NCBI GenBank assembly: GCA_019117525.1
Contig: DWZO01000093.1
Coordinates: forward strand, 1 to 62,295
Direction of reading: 5' to 3'
DNA: 62,295 nucleotides
Source: Allocoprobacillus merdigallinarum
GTDB lineage: Bacteria; Bacillota_I; Bacilli_A; Erysipelotrichales; Coprobacillaceae
Shown piece by piece: positions 28,401 to 37,152 of this stretch; position 1 is the stretch's first letter, and each line of letters opens with the position of its first letter. Under the pieces are notes generated by a model that was given only the letters and a program-made list of their open reading frames with translations, was not told where the DNA came from and did no database searches. The position numbers and the translations under genes were made by a program.

Positions 28401-29887
28401 CTATTGAAGGGTTAGTTGTTGGAGAAACTTACACTTTATCTGAAACTGTTACAGCTAAAGATTATGTTAAAGCAAGTGATATCAGATTCACTATTAAAAG
28501 TTCTTCTGAATTAGAAACAGTTACAATGAAAGATAAACAAGTGTCTTTCACTAAAACTGATGTTACAGGTGAAAAAGAAGTAGAAGAAGCTACGATTACT
28601 GTCAAAGAAAAAGAAACAGGAAACATTGTTGATGAATGGATTTCTACAAAAGAATCTCATTTCATTAATGGTCTAGAAGAAGGAAAAACTTATATTCTTT
28701 CAGAAACAGTTTCACCTGAAGGATATGTTAAGTCAATAGATATAGAATTTAATGTATCAAAAGATAAAGTAGATCAAAAAGTCACTATGAAAGACAAACA
28801 AGTATTTATCTCAAAAACTGATGTTGGTGGAGAAGAAGTAACTGGTGCTTATATGCAAATCATCGACGAAAATGGAAATGTCGTTGATGAGTGGTATAGC
28901 GAAGGTAAATCTCATATTGCTAACGGCTTAGAAGAAGGTAAAATATATACATTACATGAAGATTTAGCTCCAATAGGATTGAATCTTGCAAATGATATTG
29001 TATTTGCAGTAACTGAAGAAAAAGAAAATCAAAAAGTTGAAATGGTTGATACAATCAATGAAGTATCAAAAGTTAAAGAAGATGGAACATTATTAAAAGA
29101 TGCTGAGCTTACTGTAGTTTCAACAAAAACAAAACAAATTGTTGATAAATGGATCAGTGGACAACACATCTTTGATTTAACAGACGATATGAAATCTCAG
29201 TTAGCTGAAAATGGAAAAGCTGAAGGAAAAGTATATGTTGATAATGAAGATTCAACTTTTATTTACAGTGTTTCTAAAAATAAAAATGATTATACTTTAA
29301 TGACCGCTAAGGATGGTGTTACAACTTATTCAAATATCGACTTGGATGGTAATGAAACGACTCATAGAATCGAAGGACTTGTTGCAGGTGAAACTTATAT
29401 TTTAAGAGAAACGAAGACACCTGATGGCTATGCTACTTTTGAAGAACAAGAATTCATTGCAGATGAAAATAAGGATACGCTTTTAAAAATGACAGATGAA
29501 GATACAAAAGTAGAAGTATCTAAGCAAGATATCACAACAAAAAAGGAATTACCAGGTGCGCACTTAAAAGTAACAGATGAAGAAGGCAATACAGTTGATG
29601 AATGGGTATCTAAAGAAGAATCTCATATCATCAAAAACCTTGTAGCTGGTAAGAGTTATACATTAACTGAAACAATTGCACCAGCAAAATATAAAATTGC
29701 CGAATCAGTTAATTTTAAAGTAGAAGATACAGGAGCAGTACAAAAAGTAATTATGTATGATGAGTTATTACCTGAAGCTGCTAAAGTAGTTAAAACGGGT
29801 GATAATACAAGAGCAATTGGCTATGTCCTAATGGGTCTAGGATGTTTTGTGTTTGCTTTACTTATTTTCAAACACAAAGATGAATGA
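25409..29887 (+). CDS. Large Cna-B-repeat surface adhesin with thioester-type N-terminal domain
   Basis: This is a 1,492-residue wall or pilus-type protein. A signal peptide (1-32) precedes a domain with YCLEASKKTPAEG, YYGFGGP and YTHVLLSLAYSG, the pattern of Cys-based thioester adhesin domains. Many SpaA/Cna-B modules follow, each with KxD near its start and an E(T/V)xxPxGY-type loop, consistent with intramolecular isopeptide bonds. Three units at 28287, 28548 and 28809 repeat with an exact 261-base (87-residue) period, and a related one begins at 29514. The C-terminus has VVKTGDN, a membrane helix and HKDE: a non-canonical sortase signal. Confidence 0.88.
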   Translation: MRKKYFDKLSKILVVIGMIFSICFSAENISVNAWDGNIPHEFTKVKSITYPEWWKRKCPQITKQWSTYMCKYNGQWSYCLEASKKTPAEGNYTASVIENNVMVRKFLYYGFGGPAQCLFKGQALTDDGLNEEETGYLYTHVLLSLAYSGDMCGANIDDLEKAGIGLKSTWQYVEGLPDPSNGASFSTGNSAAFTAVFDKMNMIQKTNSIKFNASSNETVQLPLQSNVTIHIEGTSTQQTGGTATVYGGQSFYLTAPLKNSPSDYESGALNSSAKGKFCALAISSGNSASQTHGSWAQESVDSLKYSVNWLDFGYIDLLKKSANENMTNGNTCYTLEGAKYGIYSGDTLVGTLITDKNGYAKSDILPVGKYVVKETNASAGYDVDEGSYNVTVVKDQTVTANSNEKPKNDPIGIEIVKNDAETLGEPQGDATLDDAEFTVKFYNKEYDKDNLPSKATRTWVLKTKKQASGKYIAGLSKTFLKEGSGELYYDDENPCLPLGTISIEETKAPKGYLLKGYKLTVTDTATGKVTSVTDGKFVAKITKEYKGAKLQFGNDANQMVVQEKVKKQKVQIFKSGYRNGISEVVKGLQGASFTFKLKSEVDHVGWDSAKVYDVITTDEDGWAITKDLPYGEYLVRETVTPKDFYTNPNFTVSITQDTSEIKKDEDKVKKVILNNRPVETQLKLVKKDQETGKNVSLNSASFKIVADEDVLEGGKVVYKKGQTITQKVGGKKYDTFTTNSKNVVVVKTEYTNDDDDKGEVFLPLQFFAGKYHLEEVKVPEGFIGLGKTQSFEMTGLLDFSKDEDGDPIYTVTVKDEQPKGSVHLTKTVVDLDTDVDLVDRSDLSKIQFVLKAKENIYSPVDGSLMFAKDEKITTESSGAIVNTGTEIGKGIYALSKDGQLDISNFPMGTGEAKYYFEEVKTLDGCVLDEAKQSFTFRQKDFTTKNYSKDLNVENKTTHFEFNKTDVTGDKEVLGAQLTITDEKGNIVDQWVSTEKPHSIEGLVVGETYTLSETVTAKDYVKASDIRFTIKSSSELETVTMKDKQVSFTKTDVTGEKEVEEATITVKEKETGNIVDEWISTKESHFINGLEEGKTYILSETVSPEGYVKSIDIEFNVSKDKVDQKVTMKDKQVFISKTDVGGEEVTGAYMQIIDENGNVVDEWYSEGKSHIANGLEEGKIYTLHEDLAPIGLNLANDIVFAVTEEKENQKVEMVDTINEVSKVKEDGTLLKDAELTVVSTKTKQIVDKWISGQHIFDLTDDMKSQLAENGKAEGKVYVDNEDSTFIYSVSKNKNDYTLMTAKDGVTTYSNIDLDGNETTHRIEGLVAGETYILRETKTPDGYATFEEQEFIADENKDTLLKMTDEDTKVEVSKQDITTKKELPGAHLKVTDEEGNTVDEWVSKEESHIIKNLVAGKSYTLTETIAPAKYKIAESVNFKVEDTGAVQKVIMYDELLPEAAKVVKTGDNTRAIGYVLMGLGCFVFALLIFKHKDE

Positions 29888-29904
29888 TAAAATATAAATA
29901 TATG

Positions 29905-29952
29905 AAAAAGGATAGGATAGTTCAGTTTATTAAGGAACTTCTTATCCTTTTA
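29905..29952 (+). terminator. Terminator after the adhesin
   Basis: AAAAGGATA (29906-29914) and TATCCTTTT (29943-29951) pair around an inner AGTTC/GAACT stem. Confidence 0.7.
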
Positions 29953-29972
29953 TAAAGAAAGGAAGACAGAAA

Positions 29973-30533
29973 ATGAGTCAATATACAATGCTCGGCGGTT
30001 ATAAAATTGATGTTGAAACAGAACCTTATGATAAGGGTAGTTTTGATACAGATTATTCAAAAGCTATACAGCTGACGATTCGTTTGAGTGCCAATAATTC
30101 TCATAAGGAAAAAATGGAATGTTATTTCATACAGGCAAATGATTATGCGACTTTTTATGATATTTGTGATTCTGTTGATGGCGATATGTTAGATATGTGC
30201 TATGATGTAAAAAAATATATTCAGAATGCTCATCATGTGTTTTTCAATAACAATCAAATTGGTATGATTGAACCGCAATTTGATGGGATGTATCATATGT
30301 TATTGATCGATGTTATTGAGCAAGAATTCGGATACCGTCCAGATGTGATTGCCAGCTTTATGCATAAGGATACTTGGGATGAGATGCAATATCTTCTAGA
30401 GTGTGCAGGATATAGAAGACTTGAAAATAAGAATCTTTGCGAAGAAATCGTTCAGGTAATTTTAGTTAATGATAAAGAAACATCTGAAAGTGATGAAGAG
30501 GTTGAAAGATTTGAAGGTATTAAAAAACATTAA
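29973..30533 (+). CDS. Unknown soluble protein at the start of the transfer region
   Basis: This 186-residue acidic protein has no membrane segment. It contains MLGGYKIDVE at the start and DGMYHMLLIDVIEQEFGYRP near residue 110. No family is recognised. GAAAGGAAG precedes the ATG, and the next gene begins within its 3' end, so it likely opens the transfer operon. Confidence 0.65.
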   Translation: MSQYTMLGGYKIDVETEPYDKGSFDTDYSKAIQLTIRLSANNSHKEKMECYFIQANDYATFYDICDSVDGDMLDMCYDVKKYIQNAHHVFFNNNQIGMIEPQFDGMYHMLLIDVIEQEFGYRPDVIASFMHKDTWDEMQYLLECAGYRRLENKNLCEEIVQVILVNDKETSESDEEVERFEGIKKH

Positions 30534-30816
30534 AAGATATAAGTATTGGATATTTGTTCCATTGAATCTGTCTTTGATGATTTCTTTAATTACAGTCTAT
30601 ATAAATAATTTGAAAACCGGATTTATGATATTTTTTCCAGTAGTGCTATTTCTATACGAGATAGCACTTTTTTTATTCATTGTTTCAGTTATTTTAAAAA
30701 AATTTAGGACTGTTACTAGAAAATACAGAAATGAATTCAGGAATGAATTAAACAACACGGCAAACTTGCCGTCTGTAAAAAAGTACAAGGATTTTAAAGG
30801 AGGTTCAAATGAATAA
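30493..30816 (+). CDS. Small two-helix membrane protein
   Basis: About 107 residues from ATG 30493 (ATG 30469 is an alternative). It has a basic start, two hydrophobic helices (~18-36 and ~43-68) and a basic tail. The palindrome copy 3 encodes TANLPS in the tail. A strong terminator-like hairpin (30642-30668) lies inside the coding sequence. The frame is open and the next gene's ribosome binding site lies in its end, so I take it as real with reserve. Confidence 0.55.
   Translation: MKRLKDLKVLKNIKRYKYWIFVPLNLSLMISLITVYINNLKTGFMIFFPVVLFLYEIALFLFIVSVILKKFRTVTRKYRNEFRNELNNTANLPSVKKYKDFKGGSNE
30642..30675 (+). terminator. Terminator-like hairpin inside a coding sequence
   Basis: AGTGCTAT (30642-30649) and ATAGCACT (30661-30668) form a perfect stem followed by seven T. 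Confidence 0.55.
30757..30772. repeat. Dispersed palindrome, copy 3
   Basis: ACGGCAA-AC-TTGCCGT, inside the small membrane protein gene. It is read in a different frame from the HGNVAV copies. Confidence 0.85.
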
Positions 30817-31123
30817 ATTAAGTTTTTTAAGGGATAAGGTGATGATTCATCCAATTGTTGGAGCAATCAATAAGGCTGAACTTCAAAAATGGATCAAAGG
30901 TTATACGGATCCTGTTATTGATATTCTCATCTGGCTTATTCCAATTGGTGCTGTTCTTGCCAGTCTTGCAACATTAGCGGTCTGGTTTACTAAAGATGAT
31001 GAGCTTAAAGAACGTGAAAAACCCAGTAGAATTATTAAAAAGATTGTCTTCTGGGCTTTTGTGGGGACTGGTATTGTTGCCATTTTTAAGGCACTTGGAA
31101 TTACCTCTTCAGGAATTGGGTGA
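30809..31123 (+). CDS. VirB2-like small membrane protein of the transfer system
   Basis: This 104-residue protein has two hydrophobic helices (~35-58 and ~75-98) separated by a charged loop DDELKEREKPSR. Size, two helices and place directly before the VirB6-like gene fit the VirB2/pilin-like component of Gram-positive type IV secretion systems. The assignment is by position and topology. The start overlaps the previous stop; AAAGGAGG lies upstream. Confidence 0.6.
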   Translation: MNKLSFLRDKVMIHPIVGAINKAELQKWIKGYTDPVIDILIWLIPIGAVLASLATLAVWFTKDDELKEREKPSRIIKKIVFWAFVGTGIVAIFKALGITSSGIG

Positions 31124-31127
31124 TTGA

Positions 31128-33059
31128 ATGTCTAAGATTATCACTGCCATTACTCAATGGTTTAGATCATTATTATGGGCGATTGCTGAAATATTTCTTT
31201 TTTTACTTGATTGTCTGTGGAAAGTTGTATTAAAAATTGGTTCTTTGGATATAGGTGGAAGCAGTATTACATCTAAATTCTTTATATTGATGTCAGCATG
31301 TATGCTGATTTTTATTGTTTTTAAACTGTTAAAAATCTATGTTAAGTTTTTTGTAGATAATGAGTATCGTGAAAACATTAATCTTTCAAAAATTCTGATT
31401 TCACTCTCACTTGCTTCTATGCTTATTTCAGGTGTTCCATTAATCTACAAATCAGCATGTTCAATGACAAGTGATGCTATTGCACACGTCAACTACTGGA
31501 TTCCAAACGATTTTGCGGATGAAAAGAAAAGTGCTGAATATATGAATATGTCGGATGTACTGATTCAATCAGGAAGAGTCAATCTTTCAAATCGTGATAA
31601 GGAATTGGGTGAAGAAATCAAACTGGATGAAAACTTTGATATTAATGCAACAAAAACAGAAGAGGATTATAAAAAGGAACTGTTGGATAACATTTCATCT
31701 CTTGATGATGAGGGAATGACAAGTGAAAATGCTTTGTCTATTGTTTCAGGTATTACGGGTGTTATGGGATGGAACAGTACAGTCTATAAGTACTTTCCAA
31801 CTTGGTCATCTATCATTTTGGAAATTCTGCTTTCGATTGTTGCCCTGTTTGTTTTTGCAATGACAGCGTTACAGATTGCTATGAGATCTGTTATCTGTTC
31901 CATGAAGTATCTGTTAGCCCCTTATATGGTGGCAAGTATTATTGATCCCGAAGATAAAAGTTTTGGAACTTGGGTAAGAAGTATTTCATGTGATCTGATT
32001 GCAAACTTTTGCCAGATCTATTTTACCTATTTTGTTTTGATGCTCTGTTCCAATAATGCAATTCAGAATGCACTTGGAAATGACTGGATAGGTATTTTCA
32101 GCAAGATTGCTTTATTTATAGGCGGACTGCTTGCTGTACAGGAAATACCAAATGTAATTGCTCAGTTCTTTGGTTCTAGCGGGCAATCTATGATGGAAAC
32201 ATTCAGACAGACAATGTTTATGGGTTCAGTTATAGCTGCACCAAAACGTGGCCTTTCAGCATTAAAAGCTGGTATTCAAACAGGAGTAGATGCTGGATTT
32301 AAAGGTGCTGCCAAAATAGGAAATGGCTACAACTCATTAAAAGGAATGAAGGATACTATTCAAAGTGCGGACAGTATTCGTGACGGGTTAAGCGATGTCG
32401 GAAAATCCGCCATGGACAGTGTAAAAGGTAAAGCAGCAAATAAAATGCAGCAGAGTGGCTATAAAGGATTTTCTCCATCAAATATTAACAGATCAAATGA
32501 TTTTTCAAACAAGTTTGATAAAAGCAGGGAAGGACAAAGTTCAAACAGTGATGTAAATAAAAGAAATAACAATGAAAGTTCTATGGCAAGTCAATCGAAT
32601 CCTTTTAATGATGGTGCTGGAATGACAATGGGGATGAATGGAACAGGGCAAATGTCACCATTAGGTTCAGACTTGTCTTCTCCCTCTTTTGATGATGCTG
32701 ATTTTTCAGATTCTTCTGATTTTTCAAACTCTTCAAACTTTTCAAACAGTTCGGGGGTGTCAACCAGTATTTCTGATGTAAGTGTTACTGATACAAACAG
32801 TGGAGGTTTTAATTCTTCAAACAGCAGTTATGGATATAGTGGAAGTCAAAGTAAAACGGATCCATCTTACAATCAGGAACTGGATGCAGCTAAATATTAT
32901 GGTATTGAAAATGCTAAAAGTGTGCCACGTGAAAAGCTTCAAAAGGAACTGGAAAATAGAGGTTACAGAACTCAAACTGTAAGAGAAACGAAACCTTACA
33001 CATTTAAATCAGCTTATCAGAGAAATATGGAAAGAAACAGAAGGAGGATGAAGAAATGA
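31128..33059 (+). CDS. VirB6/TrbL-like polytopic channel protein
   Basis: Of 643 residues, the first ~400 hold about seven hydrophobic helices, including ILLSIVALFVFAMTALQIAM and the family-like RSVICSMKYLLAPYMVASII. The remaining ~240 are soluble and Ser/Asn-rich, with a low-complexity FSNSSNFSNSS stretch. It would form the inner-membrane part of the conjugation channel. Its stop overlaps the PrgI-like gene. Confidence 0.75.
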   Translation: MSKIITAITQWFRSLLWAIAEIFLFLLDCLWKVVLKIGSLDIGGSSITSKFFILMSACMLIFIVFKLLKIYVKFFVDNEYRENINLSKILISLSLASMLISGVPLIYKSACSMTSDAIAHVNYWIPNDFADEKKSAEYMNMSDVLIQSGRVNLSNRDKELGEEIKLDENFDINATKTEEDYKKELLDNISSLDDEGMTSENALSIVSGITGVMGWNSTVYKYFPTWSSIILEILLSIVALFVFAMTALQIAMRSVICSMKYLLAPYMVASIIDPEDKSFGTWVRSISCDLIANFCQIYFTYFVLMLCSNNAIQNALGNDWIGIFSKIALFIGGLLAVQEIPNVIAQFFGSSGQSMMETFRQTMFMGSVIAAPKRGLSALKAGIQTGVDAGFKGAAKIGNGYNSLKGMKDTIQSADSIRDGLSDVGKSAMDSVKGKAANKMQQSGYKGFSPSNINRSNDFSNKFDKSREGQSSNSDVNKRNNNESSMASQSNPFNDGAGMTMGMNGTGQMSPLGSDLSSPSFDDADFSDSSDFSNSSNFSNSSGVSTSISDVSVTDTNSGGFNSSNSSYGYSGSQSKTDPSYNQELDAAKYYGIENAKSVPREKLQKELENRGYRTQTVRETKPYTFKSAYQRNMERNRRRMKK

Positions 33060-33403
33060 TATATAGTTGTCCTAAAGACTTCAAAAATGGAAAATATTTC
33101 TTTAATAAATATGGAATATTGGATCTTCTTATCTTAGTACCTGGTGTGATTATTGGTACTTTGATTTCTATTGCTTCAATTTCAATGATGTCTGATGAAT
33201 CATTTGATTATTGTATGGTTCTGTTTATTGTTGGTTTAATTATCGATTGTCTGAATTTTGTTTTGTTCATGCCAATGCCGATGTTCCATAACTTATTTCA
33301 AAGACTTGTAGTTGAAATTGATTATCATTTGAGACAAAAAAGCTATCCTTGGTGTGGTATCAACTACAATAATTACGAAGAAAAGGATGATGTGGAGAAT
33401 TAA
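33056..33403 (+). CDS. PrgI/VirB3-like membrane protein
   Basis: This 115-residue protein has two helices (~20-42 and ~52-75). The N-terminal PKDFKNGKYFFNKYGILDL and the later QRLVVEIDYHLRQK follow the PrgI pattern. In conjugation systems PrgI/VirB3 proteins sit beside VirB4, as here. It overlaps the VirB6-like gene by four bases. Confidence 0.7.
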   Translation: MIYSCPKDFKNGKYFFNKYGILDLLILVPGVIIGTLISIASISMMSDESFDYCMVLFIVGLIIDCLNFVLFMPMPMFHNLFQRLVVEIDYHLRQKSYPWCGINYNNYEEKDDVEN

Positions 33404-33405
33404 CG

Positions 33406-34092
33406 ATGATGAAAATGGAAAAAGGAAAAATAAATAAAGAAAAAAAGATTCTGAAGGAACAGAAGGATAGGAAGAAAAAAGAAAAGGAACTTCAAAAGCT
33501 GAAGAAAAAAGATAAGAATTTAAAGAGCATTCTTGAGTGGATGCATATTCAAAAAGCGGATAATTATGGAATCTATCTGCAGAATCAGGATACAGAAAAA
33601 GTTGTAAGAGGATTGCATCTTTCGTGTCCTAATATACTTACAATTCCTGAAAGGCAGAAAGTTCAGATGATTGTTAATCTGTCCAGTTGTTTTGATAATT
33701 ATAGAGGAGAATTGTTTTTTAAGATCGTAAAGAGTCCTTTGAAACTGCACAAACATCTGAACAGATATACCGAAAATCTCAAAACAGAAGATGTTTTTGG
33801 TCGAAAGAAACTGACGGAACTTCAGATTGATAAGATGGATGATGCTATTCAAGAACGTCATGAACTGGCATTTTATGTACTCATTCAGGAAAATGAAAAT
33901 GTTGTAGATAACCGACTTTCTAAACTAGATGCCATGTTACGCTATGCTGGATTTACAACATCTTTAATGTCCATTACCGACTATGAGGCAGTTATATCAC
34001 ATGATTTTAAAACTGAAATTGTTAATCAGTATGAATTTGTTTCACTGATCATTGACAAGGAGAAATATGAAAATGAAATTGAAAAGAACTGA
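33406..34092 (+). CDS. VirB4-associated protein with basic coiled-coil start
   Basis: This 228-residue protein has a highly charged Lys/Glu stretch (residues 1-45), then a domain with LEWMHIQKADNYGIYL and ERHELAFYVLIQENENVVD. The latter resembles the accessory or N-terminal region found next to VirB4 in Gram-positive elements. Its end overlaps the VirB4 start, suggesting one complex. The function is inferred from place only. Confidence 0.6.
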   Translation: MMKMEKGKINKEKKILKEQKDRKKKEKELQKLKKKDKNLKSILEWMHIQKADNYGIYLQNQDTEKVVRGLHLSCPNILTIPERQKVQMIVNLSSCFDNYRGELFFKIVKSPLKLHKHLNRYTENLKTEDVFGRKKLTELQIDKMDDAIQERHELAFYVLIQENENVVDNRLSKLDAMLRYAGFTTSLMSITDYEAVISHDFKTEIVNQYEFVSLIIDKEKYENEIEKN

Positions 34093-35935
34093 AAAGGTCA
34101 GAAGAACAACACTTGCCCCTCATGGACTTGTTGAAAAGGACAATTATTATATTATTGGCGATAAGTATGTAAGAGTATTAACGGTATCTGCTATGCCAAA
34201 AGCAATTACTGAAGGTTTTCTTGCACAGTTTATCAGTTCACCTGATTATCATATCGATTTTTCAACTTCTTTAATGAATATAGATTTTGCAAGCTATATG
34301 CAAAAGGAAATCAATCATTTAGAGGAACAGATTAATAAAACGAATACAGATACAGCAAGAGAAGAACTGATTACCAGATATTATACGATGCAGGAAACAA
34401 TCAAACAGATGGTTGCCAACAAAAGCAGAACCATGAATGTTGTTATTAATATTTATATCACTGCTGATGATCTTCAAAAGCTCAATGAAAAAACAATTGC
34501 AGTCAAAAACAGAATCCAGACAGATAATCATATGAGACTTCATACCTTACCTCGATTGCAGGTAGGTGCTATGCAAAAAAACAGTCCACTATTTATTGGC
34601 AATTCTTTAAACAAATATGTTGACTATCACATTGGTGTTATGTTACCTACACTTACGGGTGCAGCATTATGGCCATTTTTCTATGACAGTATCGATGATA
34701 AATACGGAACTTTCATTGGTGTTGAAGCCAACACAGGTGGGAAAATCATCTTTGATCAGTTTGCTTATCTAAATGATACTGAAAATGCAAAGGCACAGGG
34801 AAGAACGGCTGGTAATATGCTGGTTATTGGTAAAACAGGCATGGGGAAAACAGTATTTATGACACTTCTAATATGTTCTCATATCATTAACCATCGCAAA
34901 GTTATATGGTTAGATCCTGAAAATAAAAACAGGGAACTGACAAGAAAACTTGAAGGAAATTATATTGAAGTAGGGCTGAATAAAAATGTTATTAACATAT
35001 TTGATCTTCAGCCAGTATCAACAGACGCTGATGAAAAAGAATCGGAAGAAGTGATGTATGATACAAAGATTGCTATTAAAAATGTTGTTGAAGACATGAT
35101 TATTATGTTCAAAACACTGTGGCCAAATATTACGGAAGATGAAATCAATGTTCTTGATGAAATTACAGAAAAAACATATAGAGTAGTTGGAATTGATGGT
35201 ACAGAATCATTCAGATATTTAAAACCAGAAGATTATCCAACGTTTACGACATTCTCGGTAGTAATTGATCAGATGTTGGAAGAATATGAAAACAGTTCCT
35301 TGAAAAATAAAAAAGTCATTGAAGCACTTTTAAATCTTCAAATGAAAATGAGAAGTCTTGTGGGAACTGCTGGAATAGAAGGACATCTTTCACGCTATTT
35401 CAATGGAACGACTAATATAAATATGGATTCACTTGATACGATTGGACTTGTTTCTTTTGGAACAAAGCATCTGATGAATACACCAAAACATATCAGAAAT
35501 GCACTGTTAAGTATTATTTTTAAATACGCATGGTCTAATTGTCTTTCAACGGATGAGCAGACTGTATTTGTGACAGATGAAGATCATACCTATATTCAAA
35601 ATGAACCAATTGCAGCTTTAAAAGCTCAGTTTCAAAGACGTGCCAGAAAATACAATACAGTAACTATCAGTGGAACACAGGAAGTTAAAGATTATAACAA
35701 TGATAGAATTCAGGTTCATGGAGCAGCAATTTTTAATAATGCAACCTATCGAGTCTATTTCAATATGGAACTGGATGGTATTTTTGAACTTGGTAAACTT
35801 GTTCATCTGACAGATCAGGAAATGGATACGATTCGTTTTCTGCTTCCTCATTATTGCCTGTTTGAAAACGGAAACAGAAAGATACCAGTGCATATTTTAA
35901 TGTCGGATAAAGAAAAAGAATTCTTTGGGACATAA
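34073..35935 (+). CDS. virB4: VirB4-like conjugation ATPase
   Basis: This ATPase powers substrate transfer or pilus assembly. Walker A is GKTGMGKT at about residues 253-260 and the Walker B area is VFVTDEDHTYI near 505. LAPHGLVEKDNYYIIGD near residue 15 is the usual N-terminal entry. At ~620 residues it is normal. ATG 34073 lies ten bases after AAGGAG, with ATG 34067 as alternative; both lie within the preceding gene. Confidence 0.9.
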   Translation: MKLKRTEKVRRTTLAPHGLVEKDNYYIIGDKYVRVLTVSAMPKAITEGFLAQFISSPDYHIDFSTSLMNIDFASYMQKEINHLEEQINKTNTDTAREELITRYYTMQETIKQMVANKSRTMNVVINIYITADDLQKLNEKTIAVKNRIQTDNHMRLHTLPRLQVGAMQKNSPLFIGNSLNKYVDYHIGVMLPTLTGAALWPFFYDSIDDKYGTFIGVEANTGGKIIFDQFAYLNDTENAKAQGRTAGNMLVIGKTGMGKTVFMTLLICSHIINHRKVIWLDPENKNRELTRKLEGNYIEVGLNKNVINIFDLQPVSTDADEKESEEVMYDTKIAIKNVVEDMIIMFKTLWPNITEDEINVLDEITEKTYRVVGIDGTESFRYLKPEDYPTFTTFSVVIDQMLEEYENSSLKNKKVIEALLNLQMKMRSLVGTAGIEGHLSRYFNGTTNINMDSLDTIGLVSFGTKHLMNTPKHIRNALLSIIFKYAWSNCLSTDEQTVFVTDEDHTYIQNEPIAALKAQFQRRARKYNTVTISGTQEVKDYNNDRIQVHGAAIFNNATYRVYFNMELDGIFELGKLVHLTDQEMDTIRFLLPHYCLFENGNRKIPVHILMSDKEKEFFGT

Positions 35936-35945
35936 CAGGTAAAAA

Positions 35946-37097
35946 ATGAATCTTATTTTAAAAAGAATAGGAAAAAAGTCAGGAATTATTATTCTTGGCT
36001 TTATTTTATTTATGGGTGCATTGTGTACGCCTTTTGTTGCCTTAAATGAGTGGCTGGAACATCCAATTTCAACTACAGTTGATATTATCTTTGGTGATAA
36101 CAGTTCATACAGTCTGAAGGAAAATGTCAATGTAAAAGTGTTGAAATATAAAAGTGAAGTTGAAAAATGGTGTCCAAAGGATATGAATGGCTACTTAGAT
36201 GTTTCTAGCTATGTAAATGTTATTTTGGCAATCATGATGGTTGAATCAGGTGGAGAAGGTAATGATCCTATGCAATCTTCTGAATGTTCAAAAAATACGA
36301 AATATTCTAAGAAACCAAATTCAATCAAAGATCCAAAATACTCTATAGAATGTGGAGTCAAAGATTTTGCGGATGCACTTTCACAAAGTGTTACTTCGGG
36401 ACTTGTTAATAATGATGCTTTGTTTACTACAGTTGATGCCTACAACAAGGGATTAGGCATTATCAAAAGACATTCCAAAAATAAAAAATACAGTTTTGAA
36501 GAGTCGTGCAGCTATTGTTATGAGCATCGTTTTAACAACAATAAAAAAGGTTATTCAACGGCTTCAAAGCTAAGATTGATGTTTAATTTACAAATCAATA
36601 AATACTGGGACGGTGGAAACTGGAGATGGAACTATGGAAATATGTTTTATGTTTATCAGGTACTTTCCTATCTGAATGTTTATTCTTTCAATAATGATGG
36701 AAGTGCTGGAGCAAATATCATTAACATAGCATCATCAAAAATTGGATGTCGTTACTGGTGGGGTAAAAGTGGCCCAGATTATTTTGATTGTTCAGGACTT
36801 GTTTACTGGACATTGAATCAGGCAGGTATTACAGTTCCAAGACTGACAGCAGATGGATTTGCAAATTACGGAAGAAGTATATCGGTTAAAGAATTACAGG
36901 TTGGAGATCTGATTGCTTTTGACTGGGATTGGGATAAGAAAGCTGATCATGTAGCAATATATGCAGGTGATAATTTCATTATACATGCAAATGGAAATTC
37001 TTCCATTAAAGGAAATTCTTCAAAATATACAGTCAAAAGACAGAATATGACAAATTATTATAGATCACATGTGATAAGTTGCAGAAGAGTCTTTTGA
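35946..37097 (+). CDS. cwlT: CwlT-like bifunctional cell-wall hydrolase
   Basis: This hydrolase opens the peptidoglycan for the transfer channel. A membrane anchor (residues ~12-32) is followed by a lysozyme-type domain with ILAIMMVESGGEGNDPMQS, in which Glu100 is the likely catalytic acid. A C-terminal NlpC/P60 domain has YFDCSGLVYW (Cys), DHVAIYAG (His) and IIHANG. This is the same two-domain plan as Tn916 Orf14/CwlT. Confidence 0.9.
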   Translation: MNLILKRIGKKSGIIILGFILFMGALCTPFVALNEWLEHPISTTVDIIFGDNSSYSLKENVNVKVLKYKSEVEKWCPKDMNGYLDVSSYVNVILAIMMVESGGEGNDPMQSSECSKNTKYSKKPNSIKDPKYSIECGVKDFADALSQSVTSGLVNNDALFTTVDAYNKGLGIIKRHSKNKKYSFEESCSYCYEHRFNNNKKGYSTASKLRLMFNLQINKYWDGGNWRWNYGNMFYVYQVLSYLNVYSFNNDGSAGANIINIASSKIGCRYWWGKSGPDYFDCSGLVYWTLNQAGITVPRLTADGFANYGRSISVKELQVGDLIAFDWDWDKKADHVAIYAGDNFIIHANGNSSIKGNSSKYTVKRQNMTNYYRSHVISCRRVF

Positions 37098-37127
37098 TTA
37101 TCTCAAAGTCAAAAGACTTTTAATATT
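37088..37127 (+). terminator. Terminator after the cell-wall hydrolase
   Basis: AGTCTTTTGA (37088-37097) and TCAAAAGACT (37109-37118), perfect ten-base arms, then TTTAATATTTT. It would separate the channel operon from the tandem paralogs. Confidence 0.75.
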
Positions 37128-37152
37128 TTATTACTATTTATACAAGATTGGA

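Noticed and set aside
33520..33861. 113-codon minus-strand frame opposite the VirB4-associated gene
   Set aside because: Antisense of a coupled operon gene; no ribosome binding site or family.
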